NCBI GenBank assembly: GCA_037355855.1
Contig: CM074760.1
Location: 4,580,501-4,644,500, forward strand
Source: Pseudo-nitzschia pungens
Lineage: Eukaryota; Bacillariophyta; Bacillariophyceae; Bacillariales; Bacillariaceae
Reading direction: 5' to 3'
Length of the DNA stretch: 64,000 bases
Part shown: piece by piece, positions 32,365 through 42,680 of the stretch
Position numbering within the stretch: the stretch's first letter is position 1
Layout: every line of letters begins with the position of its first letter
The notes under the pieces: model-generated
The model's database searches: none
What the model saw: the letters and a program-made list of their open reading frames with translations, nothing else
What the model was told of the DNA's origin: nothing
Position numbers and translations under genes: made by a program

Positions 32365-33273
32365 TTACCCCAAAAAGTCAACCTTGTCGTGGATGTCCGC
32401 GATTCCATCAACAATTACACTTGTTGCCTTCGACGTAAGAGTGCTCGCAGCCTCGGCTGCTGCGTCAGGTTTCGACATGAACGGTAATTCGAGAGTTATA
32501 CCCTTCCACTCTCCAGATTCGAACTTCGGATCAATGAATCGTTGCCTAATCGCCCCGAAGGACACACCGCCAATGAGCCACGCTGCATATGTAGCGAACG
32601 TCTTGGGGTTGGATCTGGTTAAAGCAAAAAATCAGTGAAGTGTCAGATCATTGGAAACTTTGGAACTAGGAAAGAAAAAATGACAAGGGCGTTTTCGCTT
32701 ACATGGATAATTCAGCTTCCAGCGCTTGTTGCTCGTATTTTGCAGGATTTTCCTTTCTATCCTTCAGATATTTAATATACATGTTTACGTTTTCAGCATC
32801 CATCATGAATTTGTCGACCTCTTCTCCTACCCGTTCAGGACTGAACGACTTGAAATCAGACTGAATTTTTTTTGTCAAGTCATCTTTTCTTGAGTTCCCA
32901 TCAATGTTTTCGAATACGAGAAAAATGAACGTTTGATGAGATGAACAGAACCCTGCTGAACTCAGTTGCCATGTCAAACGAACTTGTAAAGAAGCATCTA
33001 TACTTACGTTCCTATCCATTCCAAAAACTCGCTAGGATCAATTCCAATCGCAAGAAGATCAGGCTCGACACCAATGATATCATGGGGATCGACTTCTTTT
33101 TCTGGCATAGCGGATCCGAAGTCATTCGATACCTCCGTCGCAACAGCAATACTTATAGTCGCTGCGTTCGACCTTTTACCAGTCGAAAGGATAGAGAATC
33201 CGGAGACAGTCGACCACGTGATCGCGAGCAGAACGCATAGGGCAAACGGATTTTTGCAAGTTGTCGTCGTCAT
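32365..33273 (-). CDS. Predicted plastid-targeted membrane protein, three exons
   Basis: Exons by GT-AG rules: 33273-33008, 32888-32703, 32614-32365 (702 bases, 233 residues, both introns phase 2). Intron 1 starts GTAAGT; its 3' site at 32889 is the best in-frame choice, but an alternative exists near 32965. Intron 2 starts GTAAGC and ends TTAACCAG. The N-terminus is a signal peptide (FALCVLLAITWSTVSG) with predicted cleavage before F26 and a Ser/basic transit-like stretch, the bipartite signal that carries diatom proteins into the four-membrane plastid. Exon 2 is charged and helical. Exon 3 has one hydrophobic helix (AAWLIGGVSFGAI). I do not recognise a domain, so the function is unknown. 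Stop at 32365-32367. Confidence 0.75.
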
Positions 33274-34027
33274 TGTGAATGGTGTTTTCGCGGGTACGTC
33301 GATAAGGCTCTCGAGGATGAAAATCTAGTTTCGGGAGGGTTTAGATAATATGTTACGACTCGGAGTACAACGATGACAGAAGATGGCCAAAGAGACGAAT
33401 TACGGTAAGAAGAAATAATAGTAATGATAGCAGTAAGGTTACCAGAACGAGCAATCTTACAATTATCGCGATGCAACATGCAATATCATTACTGTTTTTC
33501 TATCGAACGAATTCTTTCCCGAGTTCCCATTCCATGCTAGTTGATCTCAAATGATTGAAGATAGTGAATGGAAGCCTTCGTACAGTAAACCTTAGTCGTT
33601 CTCAAGGTGATGCCATCACATCATCAATAAAAAAACAGCACATCCACCTGGAACTTTTCGGACTGAAAATAACTGCAAGAAAGAAGAATGAATTCGAACA
33701 TGGTTGATTTAGAAAAAAATTAGATGTTGAATTCTTCAACCAACCCAAAAAATCGCGCAACATCCCATCCCTTGCGCGTGATAAAATTTTGAAAATCAAA
33801 AATACGATTCCCGCAACCTCCATAACGCTTGCCGACAACAGCCGACAACAGCCGACACCAGTCGACACCAGACGACACCAGTCGACACCAGTCGACACCA
33901 GTGTTCGTACGTTCTTATGTTCATCTGTTCATACGTTCCTACGTTCGTCTGCTTGTCAACCTAAATCAGTTTTTATGTAGGAGTACTAGGATACGTACAT
34001 ACCTATGCTCTATTATTGAACATCACT
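33274..34027. other. Intergenic/promoter region with a short tandem repeat
   Basis: It holds the presumed promoter of the minus-strand gene to its left. At 33830-33902 the unit agccgacaaca/agtcgacacc (10-11 bp) is repeated about seven times, followed by a second set of gttcNtacgttc words to 33950. No gene is seen. Confidence 0.5.
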
Positions 34028-34536
34028 ATTGAGTGATTCCCGAAACTATATGCCTTCATATAATATCCTAGATTATATGCCTTCATTCTTTTTGGCGCAC
34101 CCAACGGAGAACCATTAAAAATGGATGACAGACAGGCGTGTAGAAGGCCTATTTTGGAATTTGGAATCTTGTTTCGAAAAACAAAAAATACTCTCTTTAT
34201 TCCCTACCCACGCCTCCATCGCCAATTTTTAGCGCGCCAGCAACCCGTTAGTGCTTTGAAATTTTCTTGTACTCGCTGTTTCACTCGCTGTTTTTTTGCC
34301 TTTGCTATCCTCAACAACAGGGGGGAGTTGTGTCTCCAACAAAAAAACTCTTTTTTTCGATCGAAAATAACAATACCACCACCATGTCTCTTGAGCTACT
34401 CTGCTGCTACTACTATGATACGCATATAGCTGTGGATTACAATGGACCAAGGCTGTCCGATGAAGATAAAAGAAACAGGGATCGGAGAACCCCGTGAATT
34501 GCGATTAGGAGATACAATCTTTTCCCCTTCCTTTAC

Positions 34537-35572
34537 ATGTTTAGATCTGGCAACGAGCAAGCACTTTTAAACTGCTGTGGGGTTAATCATGAAGTCTTCA
34601 ACGAGATGCTTGAACTGTTTCAGCCTTTGTACGAAACTCATACCTATGACGTCGACACTGGAATTATTAGGAAGTTGAAGATTAAAACAGGAAGAAAAAG
34701 AGAGCTTGACGCAACTGGTTGCCTTGGTCTCCTCTTGTATTGGTATAGAACTCGTGGATCCGCTGCAAGAGCAATAGGCTGGGCTTTTGGTTCAACTGCT
34801 ACTCCCATGTACAAATGGCTTCAATTTGCTTGTAGGATCCTTCTGTCTGCGTTGCAAACACACCCCCTTGCAGAGGTGAGGTTGCCAACTGCTGATGAGA
34901 TCGAGATATATGTCAAAGCCCTCGCTGCAAAATATCCTGTCCTAGGGGACCACAGAGTCTGGGGCGCTTGCGATGGACTTAAACTTCCATTCGAGAAATC
35001 ATGTAACTGGGTGATTCAGAACAAATTCTACAATGGATGGACTAATGGAACTTACATTAACTCGGTACTTCTATTCAGCACCGGATGGAAAGATCCGGGC
35101 TGCTGTATACAACGCCCCTGGATGTTGGCATGATAGTACTATATCCGACTATGGTTTATACAACAAGATGGAGAAGGTGTTCAATGATTTCAATGCAAGG
35201 GTAGTGGTCGACTCAGCTTTTCACAAACAAACCAAAGACTACCTTATCAAGAGTGGACAGCAAGATCCCGACACCCCAAGAGATGTTGTTCTCAACAACG
35301 CCGCGACTAGCTGTCGACAACTCTCCAAGTGGGGGGTGAGGCAGATTCAAGGGGGATTCCCACGACTAAAGGACAACATGTCCTTAGAAGACTTTGGAGA
35401 GAGAAAGATTATAATCCATCTTGCACTCCTTCTATACAACTACCAAACGACAAGGGTACAGATTAATACCATCCTGAACACCTTCATGAGTGAGACCAAA
35501 GGGTTCTTTTCTTATGAGTTGATTCCAACTGACACAGCGAATGACTTCTTCAATAATCTTAATACTGATTAG
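34537..35572 (+). pseudogene. PIF/Harbinger transposase with one frameshift
   Basis: The first frame (34537 onward) carries the first catalytic Asp in GACDGLKLPF (residue 146) and reads to NGTYINSVLLF. The family motif then continues in the next frame (35033-35572) as APDGKIRAAVYNAPGCWHDS with the second Asp, then VVVDSAFH, and LEDFGERKIIIHLALLLYNY towards the C-terminus. The switch falls near 35065-35080 and looks like a one-base loss. No splice sites resolve it, so I call it a pseudogene. The N-terminal start is the first ATG of the frame and may be incomplete. Confidence 0.85.
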
Positions 35573-36048
35573 TACTACTAGTAGCGCGTTTTGATTGAGT
35601 TAATTATTTTCAGGTTTTCAGGTTTTTGTTTGATAAGTACTAAAATTAGCCTTTAGCCTTAACAACAAGCATACTTATGTTCCTGGCAAAGAAATACTCC
35701 ATAAATTACTCTGTAAATCACTGTCTTTTATTTGAAATCGGTGTCACTGTCACTACTATGGTTAAGATCGATAGTAGGACGCTTGCGCTTCTTAGCAGTA
35801 ACAGGATTCGGAGCAGTAGTAGCAACAGCGGCAACAGGATTTGCAGCAGCGGCTGGGGGATTGCGTGCAGCAAGTATGTTCTTGGAGAACTCTACAGCAC
35901 CGGCAACGCAAGCTTGGATAGTTTCCAACATCATCTTTCAATGATCCTTAGCATCCAACAGGGCTTCTCTCTGCAACTGCACGAGGTCTTAAAGCACTTC
36001 TTCTCCTCCTCCTCCTCTTCTGTTGTATTGCCGTCTTGGTGTTCTGGT
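35573..36048 (-). pseudogene. Decayed C-terminal end of the Harbinger Myb-like gene
   Basis: On the minus strand, past the D insertion, the reading continues with a Gln/Glu-rich stretch and a helical piece (MMLETIQACVAGAVEFSKN), then a basic Ala/Pro tail (TAKKRKRPTIDL) ending at 35728. Two stop codons and a frame change lie within it. 35573-35727, between the two convergent genes, holds nothing else I recognise. Confidence 0.5.
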
Positions 36049-36066
36049 ACTTGCAACGCCAGAAAC

Positions 36067-38004
36067 ACAATTTGCGCGACGCGCATTTTGTCCGACGTTC
36101 CGATGTTCCAGTACTAAAAATACGTAGATTTCTACACAACTTTACCATGCGATATCTCGCTCCCTTATACACCCCCAATCACAACCCCAGGACCTACATG
36201 TATTAACCAAGACCTGCGCTCTTCGTTTCTGCTATCGGTTCAGTTGCTGGATGCTTCGTTTGGTTGCTTTGGTTGCCAATTCACCACTCGGTGGCCGATC
36301 AAGCAGCAGCAACAACCAACACAAAACCGACACATAATTTTCTACAGCACTTCCAGTACAGATACTACAGCAATTCACCACTCTTTTTCGATGTACGGTA
36401 CTGCTTCGATCTGTTCCCAAGCTCCAACCAAGGCCCTTACGTATATCTTGCTATACTTAATGTTCTACACTGTTTCCAAGCTGCTTAAGTGATTCTCACT
36501 TAAAGTTCTTCCACTGTAGGAATATTTCTACACGAAATTCCAGATGTCATCTGTTTCCAAGTCTATTGCCCTGCTGGACCATAAGTGTTTTCGCTTATGG
36601 TCCTACTGTTTTCTGACCCAAGCCCAAAAGCCGCTAAGTACAGTTCACTTAAGGCTCTACCATCTACATATACCTCTCAGGTGTACAGTATAAATGTCAT
36701 CTGTTTCCAAGTCTATTGCCCTGCTGGACCATAAGTGTTTTCGCTTATGGTCCTACTGTTTTCTGACCCAAGCCCCAAAGCCGCTAAGTACAGTTCACTT
36801 AAGGCTCTACCATCTACATATACCTCCCAGATGTACTGTATAAATGTCATCTGTTTCCAAGTCTACTGCCCTGCTGGACCATAAGTGTTTTCGCTTATGG
36901 TCCTACTGTTTCCTGACCCAAGCCCCAAAGTGGCTAAGTACAGTTTGCTTAAGGCTCTCCTACCTACATAACCCTGTCAGGTGCACACTTCAACTGTCAT
37001 CTGTTTTCAAGTCTACTGCCCTGCTGGACTATAAGTGTTTCGCTTATGGTCCTACTGTTTCTTGACCCAAGCCCCAAAGCCGCTAAGTACAGCTTGCTTA
37101 AGGCTCTCCTACCTACATAACCCCCTCAGGTGCACACTTCAACTGTCATCTGTTTTCAAGTCTACTGCCCTGCTGGACCATAATTGTTTTTGACTATGGA
37201 CCTACTGTTTTTCTGACCCAAGCCCCAAAGCCGCTAAGTACATGTTACTTAGTGCTTCACCACCAACATATACCCCTCCAGTTCACAGTACAGCTGCCAC
37301 CTGTTTTCAAGCCTACAGCCCTGATGGTTCATAAGTGTTATCACTTAAAGGCCGTGTTTCCAAGCTACTACAGGAGAGCAAGTTCGTTCTACGAATTTGG
37401 TAGTAGGCTCCACTGCCTCTTAGTGTTTCGACGGAATACAAGCATTACCTGGGAAATTTTGCTTGTTTTCGGTGTACGGTACCATACGAATGGTAAGGAG
37501 TGTGTGGTAAGGAATGTGTTTGGGGCTGACTACTCGCATTACTGATGCTGCAATCCAGCATTAAGAGAGGAGTTTTGCTTTTGTACGCTGACCACTAGCA
37601 TTACTGATACTATGTATCTGAGGAAGGGTTTTGCTTGTGTCGGCTGACCACTAGCATTACGGATGCTGCATACCAGCATTGGAGGGACAGTTTTGCTTGT
37701 GTCTTTCCCTTTCATGTTCTTGTTACCCCGTCTCCTGTACGCTTTGCAACAGCAGTGTCTGTTGTGCTCTGGACTGGTTTGTTTTTCTTCCTGTTTCTTA
37801 CCAAGGTTCGTTTGCAAAATAGTCGTCTTTACAACCTGGGGCCCAAATCCCCCATGGTTGAGGCGACGCGTCGTTCTACAACTTGGGGCCTAACCTCTCT
37901 TCGATTGAGGCGACGATAAAGTCTGGTTACAGACTGAGTAGCTTTTAACCACCTTCGGTGGATTTTCCTACTTAAATAAGTATATTATTATTATTATTAT
38001 TATT
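36067..38004 (+). mobile_element. Non-coding LINE relative D (1.9 kb)
   Basis: It starts ACAATTTGCGCGACGCGC, ends in a (tat)n tail and is flanked by acttgcaacgccagaaac on both sides (36049-36066, 38005-38022; 18 bp). The parts are leader with hairpin GTAGA-TT-TCTAC, six 150-bp repeats (36548-37330), three 56-61-bp units (37525-37700), then a 3' UTR with three hairpins like those of LINE A. No ORF resembles ORF1 or ORF2, and none has normal composition. I infer a non-autonomous element mobilised by a LINE of the A/B type. Confidence 0.88.
36548..37330 (+). repeat. Six 150-bp repeats with a stem-loop (element D)
   Basis: Units begin catctgtttNcaagtct at 36548, 36698, 36848, 36998, 37147 and 37298. 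In the first, GGACCATAAGTG pairs with CGCTTATGGTCC across a TTTT loop (36576-36603). Other units keep the pairing with changed bases. Each unit ends with a cagttcacttaaggctc segment. Confidence 0.92.
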
Positions 38005-38497
38005 ACTTGCAACGCCAGAAACAGATAAACCAGAAGACACCAGTAATCCCTGGAGTCAAGACAGCGTGAGTCTCCTCCTCATCGTCCTCAGCGGCGGTCA
38101 AGGTTAGTTGAGAAGGTTGACCAAGTGGTGGTGGGGGGGGAACGTCTTCAGTGTTCTTCTTGTTGGTGAACTGTCCGGTTTCAAGATCAAAGACCTCATC
38201 TTCTGCTTCTCCAAGTTGAGCCCTTTCACCAATCAAACGTTTGATTGTCTTTGCCTCTCTCACTTCCCATGGGCAGAGAGGATCTCCAGTTGGAACTTGC
38301 TTTCTGTGGTATGTTGAATACTTCCTACGAATCGAGTCAACCTCTCTTCCTGGGAATTTTTCTGCGTGTCTATCAGCAACCCGCTGCCACTCGTCTGGTC
38401 CGATTGGTAAGATCTCCCTCATCACAGCAAACAGGTGCCTGAGTTCCACCTCCGTGTAGTTCCCAGAACCAGCTCTCCGGCCTCCACCTTGCACCAT
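38005..38497 (-). pseudogene. Harbinger Myb/SANT-like DNA-binding protein, truncated by D
   Basis: From the ATG at 38497 (MVQGGGRRAGSGNYTEVEL) the product shows a Myb/SANT-like helix set (LRHLFAVMREILPIGPDEWQ, then VADRHAEKFPGREVDSIRRKY). A conserved DPLCPWEVREAKTIKRLIGE helix and an acidic tail follow. This is the kind of domain annotated DUF6818 in stramenopiles. In PIF/Harbinger elements the Myb-like protein helps the transposase enter the nucleus and bind the ends. The gene is cut by element D at 38005; the frame is also open upstream of the chosen ATG. Confidence 0.75.
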
Positions 38498-39030
38498 CTT
38501 TTTTTTGGTGATTGTTATGGATTGTGGTATTCTTAAATTATGTTCGAGTTTGCTTCCACAAAATTTACACGACGGAACGCCCTTCACCATAGTTGCTCTC
38601 GCGATTCCAGCAGTGATCATTGCACGGCTTGCCAGCATGCCTGTACCATCTTGAGTCAGCATTGTCATTGTTCTTTGATTTGGATGGTTGGGAATAAAAG
38701 AGGTGCAATAAAACAGCAACAGCAGCAACAAGAGTGGCAACACGGACTGTGGCAAAGAAAAAAGAAGAAAGGTTAACAAAAAAACATACTCCGAGTGGCC
38801 AAAAAACAAACACATCTTTGTCGACCGTTGGGTGACTGAGATCCGTTGAGTGACTGAAATTTGAGAGTCGGTTCTTGTTTTCAAGATTCCCTTGAAATTT
38901 AATTTTGGTTGCATATTCTGGAGGAGGCCAGAATATGAAAAAATCGGTTAAACATTTCATAAAAGTATGCTACAGGCGAATAATAATATGTGTGCCACGT
39001 CACGAATAATGTAATATTACATGTGCATAT
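38498..39030. other. Harbinger 5' region of the Myb-like gene
   Basis: The minus-strand frame remains open to 38914 and includes CKFCGSKL, so an N-terminal extension cannot be excluded. Otherwise A/T-rich, no other gene seen. Confidence 0.4.
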
Positions 39031-39051
39031 TAGTTTCGGGAATCACTCATT

Positions 39052-39713
39052 GTCAGGGGTCATAATTAGAAGGGGTGTGCCACGATCACTAAAAATCGGT
39101 GATTCATATTCCATGTGTGGTCCAATTTTTAAAAAAATTTCCCTCAGTCAATTTTTTTCTTCTCATAATTTACTGCATATCACTAGTAAAAGTGTACCTG
39201 ATTAACCAACTTATCAAGTACACTTCCAATCACTCTCCAACTTTTAAATTTGATATGCAGTTCAGGTATATAGTTGAGAGTCAAGTAGTAAGTACTACCT
39301 ACCTTTTTCAGTTTACATCCATCTGCTGTCTGATATTGCTGATTCAAACTACCAGTGATCTGTGCCTTCCACCTGGAATATAAAATACAAAATCGGATCG
39401 TCCGTCCATCATCCATTTTATTTTTATTCAGTTAAAAGCTTTCACTTGGAACCAAAATTTGGACCATCCATCCAAATAAATTACTTTATCTTCCATCCAT
39501 CTAGACTGAAAAGCAGTTACATATTCATAATCCTTGTAAAAAATTGGGCTAGGTACAATATTCACATATTATTTTGTTACAATTTTTTATGGAGTTGTTA
39601 TAGATTGAAGTGTAATAGTTTTTGTTAGTATTATGCAGTGAAAATGGAAAAAAAAATTGAGGTTGAGGGAAATTTTTCTAAATTGGACCACACATGGAGT
39701 ATGGAGTGCCCTT
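39052..39713. mobile_element. Foldback/MITE-like element
   Basis: The right end reads ccacacatggagtatggagtgcc (split here as ccacacatggag and tatggagtgcc). It is the inverse of the start of the related copy at 58781 (ggcactccatattcc, then atgtgtggtcc), and both arms continue with aaatttccctca for about 50 bases. The left arm here (39100-39160) is slightly diverged. Similarity to the second copy starts already at 39054 (aggggtcataat). No ORF. The transposon family is not recognised. Confidence 0.6.
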
Positions 39714-40387
39714 TGTGGACTAGGTCAGATTGCCTCCTTATGGATTTGATTAACTTGTTAAAGGCACTGAAATTGTTTGGCAATGCAGTCTAAACACCAA
39801 TGCAAACTTTTCAAAATTGTAATACTGTTACTATCATATGGTATTGGTTGTCCAAAATTTATGTTCTTGGGACTGTTAAGTTGTGCAGTGAAAATCAAAA
39901 ATCTCAACATGGATACAATCCAGATGCAATCCTACTTTTGGGGATTCCATTGAAATAGCTGGCAAGTTCTCAGCTGCATCACAAATATTCACACTAAAAT
40001 GAATCAACTCACTGAGGAAACTATTCTCTCACAAACCTCTCATCTCTGCATTACTTTGTCAAACAATTGAGATTGCTTCTTGACGGGCAAACAGAAAAAG
40101 ATACTCAACTCCAATTTTCAATAGACCCCTACGCAAAACTAGTAGCCTTTGACTTCCAAGCAAAAAAGTGTTGCCCAACGATCGGACCTCATTCCATAGG
40201 CAAAATTGAAATGACAGTTCAGATGGAGAAGAAATCCCTGGGTTATTTTGATTGTTAGGGGATATAGTCAATTGTGACTGGAGAAAGTGGATTGGTTTTT
40301 CTACTGGTAGTTCCTCGGCACAGCGTTGCAATTCATCGATTTTCAAGTTCTATCTCATATTCTCAGTACGTGTATTGATTACCTCCT
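39714..40387. other. Intergenic, downstream of the APE2 gene
   Basis: Short ORFs only, none with recognisable sequence. It would contain the 3' UTR of the minus-strand gene ending at 40388. Confidence 0.45.
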
Positions 40388-42112
40388 TTACTTTTTCTGT
40401 CGTTTCGTCTCAGCATTGTTTGTCGACTTTACCGATTTGAAATATGAATACATTGGACCTTTTCTCTTTCCATCTGTCTGAAAGACGTTTGAAGACGGTG
40501 ACGTTTTGAATTGATTTTGATTTTCACCATTTCCCGATACACTGGGTGGTCGGAAATAAGTGTTTATTGTTCGAACTTTTTTGTGTGGTTGTGATTCTTT
40601 TGTCTGTTTATCTTGTATGTCAAGTTCTAGACTATATGAACAACAAGAATCGTCCATCAGCACCGATACAGCTATGTGGTCGCTTAACGTTGGAGGTGTG
40701 TAAACATGACCAGTGTGAGGCGGCCCGAATTGAGTATCCAATATTTTCTTCGATGCCTCTATAATTCCACCACCGTGAAATGACACAGGTTGATACCCGC
40801 CATTTGCGGTTGCGGCACATAACGCTGCAGCCCCAGTTTCGGGATCGTGCTTTCCCCTACAGTATCCACAGCGTAGAGAGCTAACTTCTCCTCTACGTAA
40901 AAATCCGACGAGTGACCTATCGATAAGCGTGAAATCGATCCTGGAACCTTCATTATCGTATCTTTTATTTTTGAACTGTTCCCAACAAGTAAATCTACCT
41001 TCTGCATTTGGGTAATAGAAACGAAAACAATCGATCATTCCATCATTGTTGATGACTCGATTAAGCCATCTTCTTGGCGGGAATGCTCTACTGCTCATAC
41101 CGTCTGTCGATGCAATCGACCTCTGGAGGTCTTCGTCCCATTCAATTTTTCCAAGCTTCAGCATGAGTTCTGCAACAGTTGTCACATTGACGATTTTCTT
41201 TTCTTTACATAGCAAGCGTTCCCCAGTTTCTGGGCACGTGTAGTGACACGCATCAAAGTCAAAGTTGTGCTCACAATACTCTGCTTTCTCTTCATGATTG
41301 CCCAACAGTATTTGCTTGCCATCAACTTCCACCATCATTCGAAACTTTTCAAACGTTTCTTTTGTGCGGGGATTCGTAGTGACAACCATTTTAGTTCTTT
41401 TGGATTTTAAGATGCCCTCAATCCTTGGCCAAGATTTTGCCAGGTCTAGTTTCCACTTGGGCAGTCTGGGAGTTATATCCGACGGTTTTTTGTAAGAAGA
41501 TAGTGCAACCTGAACTTCATTGCAAATTTCGTCGATCGCCAATTTGCGGCTTCCCCAGAAAATATCTTTTTCTGTATGACAGATATTTAAATCTCCTACC
41601 AGAATTACTTCCTTTTTGTGGTTTTCACGCTGATTTCTCATAGCTTGCCGCAAGGCATTTAAGAATTTCATTTTGTAGCTTAACGGCTGCCCACCCCCTG
41701 CGGGTACATAGACATTAAACAAAACAAATTTGCCGTGATCCGTCATGACACATCTACCCTGGTCGTCCAGGTCCGGACTGTTCAGAGGCCTTGAATCGGC
41801 AGAAATCACAGTTCCTTCTTTACAGTAGGTGACAACTCCGTTGAAGCCTCTTTTTGATGAATCAGTGCAGCAGCTCCAAAAGCTTTCGTATCCACAAATA
41901 TGCGCGCAGCGCAACGGTTCTCGGCGACTTTCTAGTACATTCTTCGGAATCTTTGCCTCTTGAATACAAACGATATCAGCGCCGTGACGCTGGAAGAAGT
42001 CTGCAATTACAGCCGAAGGATCCTTTCGTCGTCTAGTTTCATCTCCGTATTGCCTATCAATTTTCTCGACTGTCTTTGAAAGTCCGGCGACATTCCACGA
42101 AAGGATTAACAT
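40388..42112 (-). CDS. APEX2: APE2-type AP endonuclease / ExoIII family
   Basis: 574 residues, intronless. ExoIII-family motifs occur in order: SWN (5-7), QEAK (51-54), YVPAGGG (135-141), GDLN (173-176), RIDF (391-394), SDH (477-479). The stretch DCFRFYYPNAEGRFTCWEQF before GSRIDF is typical of APE2 rather than APE1. APE2 incises abasic sites and has 3'-5' exonuclease and phosphodiesterase activity in the nucleus. The C-terminal tail has two PCNA-box-like sequences (RTINTYF near 514 and MYSYFKS near 554), but the C-terminal GRF zinc finger of animal APE2 is absent. About 120 extra residues lie between GDLN and the DCFRF block, including a Cys/His-rich stretch (280-302). ATG at 42112 gives the family's N-terminus directly. 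It is a host gene, with retrotransposons beginning 320 bp upstream. Confidence 0.9.
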   Translation of the reverse strand: MLILSWNVAGLSKTVEKIDRQYGDETRRRKDPSAVIADFFQRHGADIVCIQEAKIPKNVLESRREPLRCAHICGYESFWSCCTDSSKRGFNGVVTYCKEGTVISADSRPLNSPDLDDQGRCVMTDHGKFVLFNVYVPAGGGQPLSYKMKFLNALRQAMRNQRENHKKEVILVGDLNICHTEKDIFWGSRKLAIDEICNEVQVALSSYKKPSDITPRLPKWKLDLAKSWPRIEGILKSKRTKMVVTTNPRTKETFEKFRMMVEVDGKQILLGNHEEKAEYCEHNFDFDACHYTCPETGERLLCKEKKIVNVTTVAELMLKLGKIEWDEDLQRSIASTDGMSSRAFPPRRWLNRVINNDGMIDCFRFYYPNAEGRFTCWEQFKNKRYDNEGSRIDFTLIDRSLVGFLRRGEVSSLRCGYCRGKHDPETGAAALCAATANGGYQPVSFHGGGIIEASKKILDTQFGPPHTGHVYTPPTLSDHIAVSVLMDDSCCSYSLELDIQDKQTKESQPHKKVRTINTYFRPPSVSGNGENQNQFKTSPSSNVFQTDGKRKGPMYSYFKSVKSTNNAETKRQKK

Positions 42113-42433
42113 CTGAGATCGAAGTAATCTTATTCAATACGTCGTGTACCTGATTTACTCGAGACCAAGAAAAAAAGCCGGACGACTTCACCCATACCGG
42201 TATCTTACTGAATACTTCTGTACTTCGTACTACCGTAACTACGAAGTAAGATCTTACTACGGAATTCCTATCAACTGTCCCCCGGCTCCCGTAAAAATGA
42301 GTAGTTGGGGGGATGTAGAACCGGGGGACAGCTGATAGGAATTTTGTAGTACCGTATTATTATTTTTTAGACTTGCATCGAAGACATAAAAAAGGAAATA
42401 CTGTACGAAGTACAAGTAATGTTTAAGATTACG
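42113..42433. promoter_or_regulatory. Upstream region of APE2 with an inverted repeat
   Basis: Arms 42263-42285 and 42321-42343 are 23 bp, with one mismatch (cctatcaactgtccccc against gggggacagctgatagg) around a 35-base spacer. The palindrome gtaagatcttac lies at 42247-42258. The sequence can form a long hairpin 150 bp before the gene. It could be a small foldback element or a regulatory site; nothing here decides. Confidence 0.5.
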
Positions 42434-42663
42434 TGTTGAAGGAACAAGTGATGTGTCAATCGAACAACACACCTGTCCAGTCTCAAGAAGAAAATTGGAT
42501 AAACTTCATAAACTAGATAATTTTCAAAGTGTAAGACATTTGCTCTGCTGAGCAACATGCTTGCCCTTTTGTTAACGTTGTGGCACAATTTACCACATTA
42601 CTAATATTTCTATTTTCGTGAGCGTACGCATGGCAGACGGTTCAACTCGTATGATTCTCAACA
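42434..42663 (-). repeat. Copia 1 3' LTR (230 bp)
   Basis: It differs from the 5' LTR (54784-55013) at only two positions, 42462 and 42644, both within CpG/CpA pairs. Followed outside by ttacg. Confidence 0.93.
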
Positions 42664-42680
42664 CACTCCTGCGATATCGT

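Larger units (their letters stand above)
34031..39048 (+). mobile_element. PIF/Harbinger DNA transposon, two genes, interrupted by D
   Basis: The ends are inverted repeats starting GAGTGATTCCCGAAACTA (34031-34048 and 39031-39048), flanked by the trinucleotide att on both sides (34028-34030, 39049-39051). The family makes 3-bp duplications. Inside are a plus-strand DDE_Tnp_4-like transposase (34537-35572) and a divergently placed minus-strand Myb-like protein (38497 leftwards), the normal gene pair of this superfamily. The non-coding element D (36067-38004) is inserted in the second gene. Confidence 0.88.

Noticed and set aside
35677..36117. 146-residue plus-strand ORF across the Harbinger/D junction
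   Set aside because: It is antisense to the Myb-like C-terminus and ends in the D leader, a chimera of two elements.
40059..40346. 95-residue minus-strand ORF downstream of APE2 (MKIDELQRCAEEL)
   Set aside because: Plausible start, but no domain, no conserved partner in the window and no splice continuation that I could support.
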